Below, piece after piece: positions 55,680-64,000 of a DNA stretch of 64,000 nt. Source of the stretch: Phialophora verrucosa (Eukaryota > Ascomycota > Eurotiomycetes > Chaetothyriales > Herpotrichiellaceae); contig MSED01000004.1 of assembly GCA_002099365.1 (NCBI GenBank), positions 1,116,001 through 1,180,000 on the forward strand, given 5' to 3'. Positions within the stretch are counted from its first letter, which is position 1, and every line of letters starts with the position of its first letter. The translations under genes were made by a program, and so were the position numbers. The notes under the pieces were generated by a model, which was given only the letters and a program-made list of their open reading frames with translations, did no database searches and was not told the DNA's origin.

Positions 55680-58600
55680 GCTGGTGTTTCGGAAATAGTG
55701 TGCGCTCTCAAGGAATGGGTTGACAGCTGCAGCAGGGGTGGCGGCGAGAAGGAAGATGTGCTGTGTGCCCCGTGGTCTGGGTAAAGTCTTCTGGCAATGT
55801 CCTTCAGGAGGTCCTCGTGCCGGCAGGCATAACCTAGTCGAAGAATCAATGAAATGAACCTTCCAATGAATGCTTTCCTTCCGCCCCAACCAAATATGGT
55901 GATGTCGTCGAGTGAGAGCTGTAGCAAAATCATCTCGCCGGTGTTGTATGGATGACCCACCACCAGTCTGTGCGGGACTTTCGACCTCCCACGTCGAGCG
56001 GAATCCTTATCCAGCCTCAGCTCACGCTTGCGTACTGCCTGTGCTAATTACATCAACACTTCTGGATTGCCACTGGACGAGCCTCATTGCAGGGGAAACC
56101 CAACTTTGTTTTTTCCCGGATGTTCTACGATCTGGTCACGGATATAGATCCTATTGCTTCCCTTCCACTTACCTCCTGACCATGCTCCACACGTCTTGGT
56201 GGCCCATAACATCTTCAGACTTTCCATTTCAGCCCCTGTCTTGTTGGAAATCTAGAAGCCAACCGATCTTCCGGAAGGGTGGCATGATGAATCATCATGT
56301 TCATCGATTGCAGCGGGACAAAAGCCAACGTTGACATGGGTGGGCCGCGCAGGAATGGAGACTTTCATTTCGAGGCGCCGTCTGGACTCTTGTGAGGCAA
56401 AACGCCGTTCATCAAGGATGTTGAATGGTTGGGAATATTCTCCAGTGGCTTTCAGGCCCGTGTCTCACCATGTCGCTGGCCGACGGAGGGATACGTATAG
56501 ACATTTGAGCACCAGTAGTGCATTAACGGAAGTGGAAGAAAGCCACGTGGCTGCACTGGTGATCAAGACGTGAACTTCGGGTTCAGAATGGATCTACTAC
56601 ATGGATGGAGCCTGCTTGACACAGAGAGTTCTTGCAGGCACTTTGTCGGATGCAGCTGTCAGGTGGAGACCATCTGAGGAAGAGGCATCTTCAAGTCGAT
56701 CTGTGGAAAAGGTTTCCTTAGTTGATACGGGGGATGGCTGTCTGGAGCCGATAAGCTTTAGCACTAGGCTCAGCCAGCAGAAGTCATCACAGATTAGGTT
56801 GCCATAAGTGAGCACCCACACCACTCTGTAGTCGTACTTGTACAGCTGGTGGAGTGAAGGCGGTCGCCAATCTACAGCTCATACACCGTGTAGTCCGACG
56901 CGGTTGATATGATGATGCCGTCGATGTCGCAGACGGAACAGGTCTTGACCCCTAAACGGGATGTAGCCCCGGCGCTTTCCCGCGTCGATTTATGCAAGGG
57001 GCTCGAACGAAATGTAGTGGTGTGGTTGTCAAGGTCTCGTGTATTGACCAAGGCAGCGAGCGAGAGGTGGTGTGGGCGGCGAGAGTCCAGCATGGATTTT
57101 GAGCCCTAACTGGAACGCTCTGAAATCGAGCTCTGTGCAATATTCCAGTCACGCTGTACGATTGGGAGGAGGTCCATGACGGGTCTATCTGATCTGTAAG
57201 GCCAGATGACCGGTGTTGACTTGGCCAAGGACCCGCACATTGTAGAAATGGTGGATAGAGCGAGGGGACGGACGGAGTAAAAACCTTGTGTAGACACAGA
57301 GACTCGAGGTGAGGTTGTGTTCTGAGCGGAGACTCTGTAGCTTCTTCGCCAGCGCAGTGGATGGCTGAAAATGATCGTCAATCGATAGGCTCGGGTAACA
57401 AGAGGTCATGATTTTTCGCGATCCCGGTAGTCCACCCGCACTGCAGTCCTAATTGCCATGGTCTCGCTGGTGGCTGAAGCTGCAAATATATTCCGGCTGC
57501 CTGGCAGCCAGTTGTAGAGCGAGGAACTGCGATGTGACCTTGCTCCCATCAGCTTGACCATCAGTATGCACTAAAACGATTTACACCATTCACGCCAGGG
57601 CACAAGGCACCCCCCCGGTCTGAGGTTGTATGAGTGTCCTTGGAAACGCAAATGTTGGCGCCACGGGCATCGATGGTGCGTCCCCGACTTCGTGCGTTTG
57701 CCGTCACAATTCGACTCGGGATTCTAATTACATAGTTTGTCGTTGTTGAATGAGCTATTTGCAAAAGAATCACTGAATGCCTGATCGTGCGATCCCTGGA
57801 TCACTAGATTCCTTTCGTTGAGGCCTGAAGAACTCTTCAGGACAAATGGGACGAGGGTGGTGATTGATGTCAATTTGTGGCCCCGTCGAGATCAAGGTCG
57901 TGTCAACTGATTTGCAGCTAGCAGGGGGGCGCCGCAAAAAGAGCGGCTCATGGAGAGTTACCTTGGTCAGCATGTTAATGCAACAACCAGGCCCGATAGG
58001 TACGGGCTGCGATATTTGACGAAGTGGATGTTCAGCTCCGAGAGGCCTGTTAGCATGCTAGAGAGCAGATTGTAGGGATCCCTACGCGCCTCCCACCCAC
58101 ACCACGACATCCCATTGAGTACGGGAAGAGCGGGCACCATTCGTTGGCGAGATATCGAAGATGCATAGGAAAGTCCGTCACTAGTATGGACGGCCGCAAA
58201 GGGGGCCTGTCTGAGAAGAAAGCCTCAACTGTGAAGGCTCAACATATCAGTTCACTCGAACCTATCCGGCTTCGGAGAGCATAAAATTTGCACCAGTAAC
58301 CGAGTAACCTTGCAGGAGCGACCTCGATGTCAAACGATTTGAAAGTACGTTGGAGGTTGACACAGTACGATCTTCGCCTCTTTAGGGGGAAAAGGACCAC
58401 CGTGTGATTGCAGCAGCGTTGAAGAGCACTTACGACAATGAAAAGCAACCTCTTTTGTTTGCAGTTCAGGGGGAACGCAAGGAAGATGGCGAATATTATT
58501 GCTCGTCTCTCTCTGCTGGAGCAACAAAGCAAAACCCACCAAGTGAAATGGCTTACAAACCTCCGGCGTGGTGAATGTTTCCCTACAAAGAAAGTGATGT

Positions 58601-61600
58601 CTGCTTCGTTTCTTCAAGCCAAACGCGAGCGTGAGCCCGTTCAGCCAGCCCACAGTGCGGTCGCATGTTCCTGGATGCCATACCACCTTTGTCTCGGTTT
58701 CATGCTGCGTGCTCATTCATCGACCATCCAGTGATCTTACCCATGGTCGGTCTGCGCTGACAAGTCGTTCATTGACTCCTGCAAGACTTCACGAGGCCAA
58801 ACTCAAGGGCTGACTAGGAAGCGTTCGGGATGTGACTATCTCCTTGAGACCTGTCACAATGACAAGGGTGTCAGCATGCAAGTCGACAAACGAGGAGAGA
58901 CGTTGAAGTCTACCCACCTTAGCCTTGACTGCACAGACAAAGCAAGCTCAGCGGTTAATTACCCACCATTGCCGGCCGTTGCGCTAACGGACACACCCCC
59001 TCGGGGTTGGTGCCCTGCATCCCTTCAGGTGATTGACGATTCCTGCCGTTGCTTATGCCGGCACTTGTTACATTCAAGGCTAAAATTGGTTACGGAGCAC
59101 GTACGAAGTCACACGAGGATGGACTGGTCTCATTTCCGTTGTTACAAGGCTCGGCTTATCCGACCTCGAGGTCGACACTTTCATGTTTTCGTCGACAGAG
59201 TACACAGGAGGTCTATTATATCCCCTGTTGATATGCGGACTTGTCAAACTTTAGACCGATATCTCTTGTCCTTCGGTCTTACTTTGCATCGAAACAAGGC
59301 CCCGGCAAGCGGCCAGCCTTGGTAGTGCCATCACAGGATCAATATGACACCTCTCTGGTTACACAACCTTGAAGGCGGCATTACTCCGTACATGATGCAC
59401 CACTTCTTGCCGGTTAGGTATCTTGTGGAGAGTCCTGGTGACCAAAGACCATCAACTTTGAAAGCCCATCAGACGACGCCGATATCATTGAGTGGCGAAC
59501 GATGGGAATTTCCAGTTACACATTCCACGACACGCCGTCCACAGTAGGGTGCAGCTGAAGTCCGCCTATTGGGACATTAGTGGCCAAGTGGCTCGCTTCA
59601 AACTTTTTTTCATTCTGGAGCATGTCTGGCCCCGCAAACGTCGGCCAGTTTGATGGAGCTTGGCTCAACTGCTGTCTGCACTCGACCCGCAGCATCATCC
59701 CAAAGAGAGCCCGCGGCTCGCAGATGGAACACCCTGGCGTGTGATCTGTTCAATGAACTTTACCTGTTGGCAAATTTGAGGCAATCCAGCGAATTTAGTC
59801 ATCTGTTCCCTTTGCACAGAAGTGGGTGAAATGTTGCAGCTTGTTGAATTTGATTGTCGCACCCAAGAGCCGAGTCTGGGCTGCCATGATGTTAGCTCTG
59901 CTATCCGCTCTACCGGGTACCTATACGAGTCCCCTTATCACTCTCAACCCAGGCTTCGACATGCGGGCAGATTGATATGCGACCTTCAGTGTCTCCACTG
60001 CTCTCAACATTGGCTCTGTAAACCGATCCGGGCTATCCGCGGTGGTCTCCCAAATTCCACAGGTTGATCGCTCGTGACAACGGCAAGAAGCAGGGCCTTT
60101 TGCTGATCACGATACGGACTATCTGATCTCAGACCACAAATAGTGCCCGCGACCGGCTAATGTCCCGAAAGGGAACACGAGATAAAGTGATGTGTCAGTG
60201 ACTTTAGAGCTAAGTTAGTCATGACCGCCATCAGCCACAAACGCAGGCCTGCCCGAACAATTGTTGTATGTAAGAGGGTCTCACTCGCAAATTGTCTGAG
60301 AGACTTGCCTGGAACGAGCTGCAAATGATGAGGGAGGCCACGGCCCCCCCAGCGCTTGATCTGTTAGCATCCTTGGCCTCCTTGCCTCAAGACTTGTAAT
60401 TTGGCCAGTGTGCTCGCGTTTCGTGCACGGTGCTTCTGGCGCTTCCGGGGTTGGAACGGGCCTTCTCTAGATCAGCCCATCAGCCGAAGCCCCTCCTGTG
60501 AAAGAAGAGCACTAAGCATGCAGCAGGATGCATCTGGAGAGATTTGCAGGTAGCTCCTTGTGACCTGTCACATTTTAACTCAGACTAAGAAGCGTCTAAG
60601 CTGCAGCGATCATCATGACTATGATCATTGCCTGCAAAATCCGGGCTCGTACGTGTGCGCGCCGCCTTCCTCGACTCGACAGAATCCGCGTCAGGGAGGC
60701 TTCGCAACTACCCTGAGACTGAAGGCGGACTCGTGGATACAGGATCCCTTGCTTTTGTGCCGAGATTTTCGGCTTCGGAGACGGCTAGCCTGTTGTCTAG
60801 CGAGCAAGGCCACGCAGAAATTGCCGCCCGTGGCGGTCCAGGGACACGACTATGCCGCGCCATCTGTGGTCATTGGTCAAGGAGCTCGCATGCTGCATGC
60901 CGGCGCCGGGAGGTTTGAGGCGAACCCAACTTGTCAAGCGCGATGGCTACAGGCCCGGGGAAGGCCGTCCGAACACTTTTCCATATGCAACCAGCTCGGC
61001 ACCGCCTGAGGAAAGCGCAGGACTGATCCTAGCAAGATACGCAGGATTTTCGCCCTTTCGGTGCTCAAGAGAACGGATCGCTGGCCACCATCCCTTTGTA
61101 AGCTGCCAGACACATACACCAATGTGATCACCGCAGAGGACGGGACAGAGGGCGATGGTCCACCAATGTCTGTCCTCTTTGAGTTGTCTTTCGCTAGCGG
61201 CCACGAGGCACAGAGCAGAAGCGTTAGTACAAATGCCACCCACAATCAAACCAGTCGGCTGCTCCTCCGCCACGCACACATATCTTCCCGGGTGTTCAAC
61301 CCGCTTGGCACCTCTTGACAAGATTCCACCGACCACTCTCGCGCGGTGTCCCGGAAGTCGAAGACCACTTGCGCTGAAACGAGGAGACGCCTTCGCAAAC
61401 AACCCAGACACACGTAGTCCAAAGGCCACTTCCAGAGTCTCTCTGGTTTGGTCGCTAAACCCTCGCAGTGTCCTTCAACTCCTCAGGCAAGTTTTCTTCA
61501 TTCCTGAACGGGGCTACGACCTCCTTCACCTTCTAGTCTCTCCTGTTGCGATTGCCGAGACACCGTCAAGATGAACGAGGTAAAGGCATCTCGCAGGGAC

Positions 61601-64000
61601 AAATTGACCTCGCGTGTATTAGCCGAAGTTAGACACCAAATGTGACTGTATTTATGCACATTCGAGCTGAGAAGGACACGGAAGTTGCTGTTGAAGCCCT
61701 GTTACGCTTCTCAAGGGTGGCTCGCTTTCGCGGGTCAGTGCCTGTCGACACGGGTCACCTGTCAATCAAATTGTGTAAAAGCAACAGCATCCTATTTGAA
61801 CACCAGGTAAGCGAGTCCCGAGCGCCAGGCCAACGAAGAGCCGGCGAGGCTTGGATTTCGAGCCACGCCAGGGGAGCTGGTGCAGCGACGTAGCTCGTAT
61901 CTTCCCGGCACGGCAGGCCACTCGGGCGTCTCAAGGGCGGTATTCGTGCCGGGCCAGCCGCAGGACTCCAGTGGCTCCATGGATGCCTCAGGGACAGTAC
62001 GAGTACCGTCCCCGGACTACCAACCCTAGCTCAAACACTTGCCTTGCTGGCACTGATAGGGTCTGGAATGTTAGCTTCAGCCTGGGCCGTCAACCCCTCA
62101 TTTGACGGCAAGCTCTCCCAGGCCACGGTGGGCCAATAACTACGAGTACAGAGTACTGGGTCCAGCCAATCCCCGCCACGGGGACATCTTCTCTCCACTC
62201 GACGTGGATGCCATGTGGCTTTGGCAGCATTCCTCGAGCTCAGACAACGTCTCATCTCTGCTCCGGACGTTCACACCTCAAATACGTACGATTGCAACTG
62301 TCTTGTGACTCTGATTAACCTTCAGGGACAGGTCGTTTACATAAAATGATTGCCGCCTCGGAGGATTCTATCGAAGCTCGAAGCGCAACGACATGACCGC
62401 GAGGAAGTTGGGACGTGATAACTCTCAAACTTTGGGTGGTGGATGATCGCGGGTGGTTGGGTGAGGGGACTCGTGGTCCTGGTCCCAGCCTCAAGATAGT
62501 GCCAGTGCTGCGCCAAAGCGTCTTGGCCTGGATTGGATGGCTCGTTAACCCAGCCGTGAGGCGGGTTGCCGATGTGGAAGGGCTCTTACAGGCTGGAGTT
62601 TCCCGGACTCGGTGGCAATCTGTACTGCGTCTGAATGAATTACGCAATCATGGTTCGACATGATGGCTACTCATCGTGAGTTTGGATGGTTGAGCATAGA
62701 TGACAAACGGGTCCTATATCTGTTACCCCGTAGTTTTCTAATTCAGCCGAACTGAGGTGCTATCTAGTACCGCCGACTTAAATACACAGTGTGTGTTTTG
62801 GAATCGCTCGGCGTCACATTGCTTATAGACTCTGGTGACGGCGACGTGGTGACGGTTCCTCGCTTCTCAACCCCAGTGGCTGCCGCCCACAGCGTCTACG
62901 GCAGCGGACAGTGCGCCGTCGAAGTTGCTCGATCTCCATGATTCGTGTGCACTCCTTGTGGCTTTGCACTACCTGGGTCGTGAGTGCCTGGCTTCAGCCT
63001 CCGATTTGCTTTCGTGTTTGCTTGATGCAGCTGTGGTGGCGCGCCGTCGACCCTGCTACTTCTGTGGCCTTTGTTCTTCTTCTGGAACATGGTACTCCCA
63101 CGAGGTTTTCTTCCTGTTGCTCCGTCTCAAGCCATACAGGGCAGCAAGGGGTATACATTCATTATCTGGTGCTTTTGCATGCTGCCGTCACCCAGGCTCA
63201 GGCGCTCCAGCTTCATGCGTGCCGACAAGGGGATGCTGGTTACGGAGCGGCTGTGGCCCCGTGGTGATCTTTGCCAAAAGCCACGGTGAAAGACATGCTT
63301 CGATCGCCCACAACTATGCACTATTGTTTGGAGCTACGACCAACGCACGCACGTTTGTGTCAACCCATAGCACTCCCTCACTGCGTCCACTACTTGGAAT
63401 GTGCACGCGAAACCCGCGCCCGTCAACGTTGCTCGATTTGCGCGGTGAACACCTATGTAGCAAGAGTCGAGACCATGGTTTTGAGATTCCGTCTAGCTTG
63501 CAGTCCGGCCGTCTCGCCCTCCTGCACAAGGATGGGGGTGTCTTCCCCACAATCCATTTTGCCTCTAGGCGGCGCTGCCAGTGCCAACAAATTTCTGGCT
63601 TCACCTCGGGACTTGTCCCCCGGCGCCCGCCTAGGGGCGTCGGGGGCGTCTCCTCTCTGGCAAGAAATTTCAGTCCCCCCAGCTGTGACCTCAACTGCGG
63701 GCTCTGCAGCTCCATGACCATTCCCGCTCCGCCTCTGCTTTGGTCCTCGTACCTGTCATCATTCCACTTTTTCAATCCTTGTCACTGCGACTCCGTCCTG
63801 TGTGCCGACCCTTGCACAGTCTCCACCGAAGCGCGAACTTTTCTCGTATTCCCTGCTCTGCAATGACTCCACCTGCGTCCAGGTGCGCCCCAGCATTCTC
63901 CCTGATGGAGTACCACGCCGTCAACGATCCTTGCCTCTTAGCGCTCCATGATCCTGGCAAGCGATCGGCAAGGGTCAAGATGGCATGCGTGCGGTCACTC
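55680..64000. other. 8.3 kb without a supportable gene
   Basis: Base composition is ordinary and no RIP signature or repeat ends are seen. Frames up to 313 codons exist (62925-63866) but show no domain and unusual Cys/Arg/His/Pro-rich composition. A trace with coding-like codon use occurs on the minus strand at 57410-56878 (see findings). The right-hand part may be promoter, long leader or unrecognised lineage-specific genes belonging to a gene beyond the window. Confidence 0.45.

Noticed and set aside
62925..63866. 313-codon open frame near the right edge
   Set aside because: Cys/His/Pro/Arg-rich translation with no domain, several equally open overlapping frames; likely chance or leader sequence. 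Transcript data could change this.
1..64000. tRNA, rRNA and CRISPR features
   Set aside because: I looked for B-box-like GGTTCGA stretches with matching arms and for regularly spaced repeats; the few candidates fall in coding exons or lack cloverleaf pairing. tRNAscan-SE would settle it.

Overview
The window is nuclear DNA of a filamentous ascomycete (Pezizomycotina). The evidence is: short introns (mostly 46-140 bp) with GTRNGT-type donors, CTAAC/CTGAC branch points and NAG acceptors; well-spaced single genes; fungal versions of Sec6, frataxin, uL4, uL30m, Ubp3/USP10 and Pdr-type ABC transporters; and one transposon whose core shows the TpA-rich signature of repeat-induced point mutation (RIP). 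I cannot fix the class or species from sequence alone; Dothideomycetes or Eurotiomycetes are both plausible.

Layout. 0-5 kb: an amino acid permease truncated by the left edge, and a mitochondrial phospholipid-scramblase-family protein. 5.3-7.3 kb: a secreted, single-pass kelch-like membrane protein. 8.9-23.3 kb: a transport and oxidation block made of a cytochrome P450, a full-length ABCA transporter diverging from it across a 1.5 kb promoter region, and a full-length Pdr/ABCG transporter in tandem. 24.4-33 kb: a BTB protein, a DJ-1/PfpI-like protein that lacks the usual nucleophilic cysteine, a coiled-coil protein, an atypical SDR and a secretory-pathway thioredoxin-like membrane protein. 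33.3-35.5 kb: two mitochondrial genes, frataxin and ribosomal protein uL30m. 36.3-39.9 kb: a 3,518 bp transposon with 40 bp perfect terminal inverted repeats and a 9 bp target duplication. Its interior is heavily RIP-mutated and keeps traces of a Mutator-like (MULE) transposase, while its ends are intact and carry a family of short repeated motifs. 40.5-42.3 kb: a secreted Thr-rich protein with a six-cysteine knot-like C-terminus, then a decayed SDR pseudogene. 42.7-51.9 kb: housekeeping genes, namely exocyst Sec6, then a RNF10/Mag2-type RING ligase and a Ubp3/USP10-type deubiquitinase that diverge from a shared 750 bp promoter. 52.9-53.7 kb: a fragment of a HET-domain protein gene. 54.4-55.7 kb: ribosomal protein uL4. 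From 55.7 kb to the right edge (8.3 kb) I can support no intact gene, although base composition is ordinary.

Three groupings stand out. The P450 and the two unrelated full-size ABC exporters could form a detoxification or export unit. The RNF10-type ligase and USP10-type protease are known antagonists on the 40S ribosome and here share a promoter region. The transposon island is flanked by a secreted cysteine-rich gene and pseudogenes, a typical fast-evolving fungal context. The strongest candidate for something undescribed is the MULE-like element, with its intact repeat-bearing ends and saturated RIP core.
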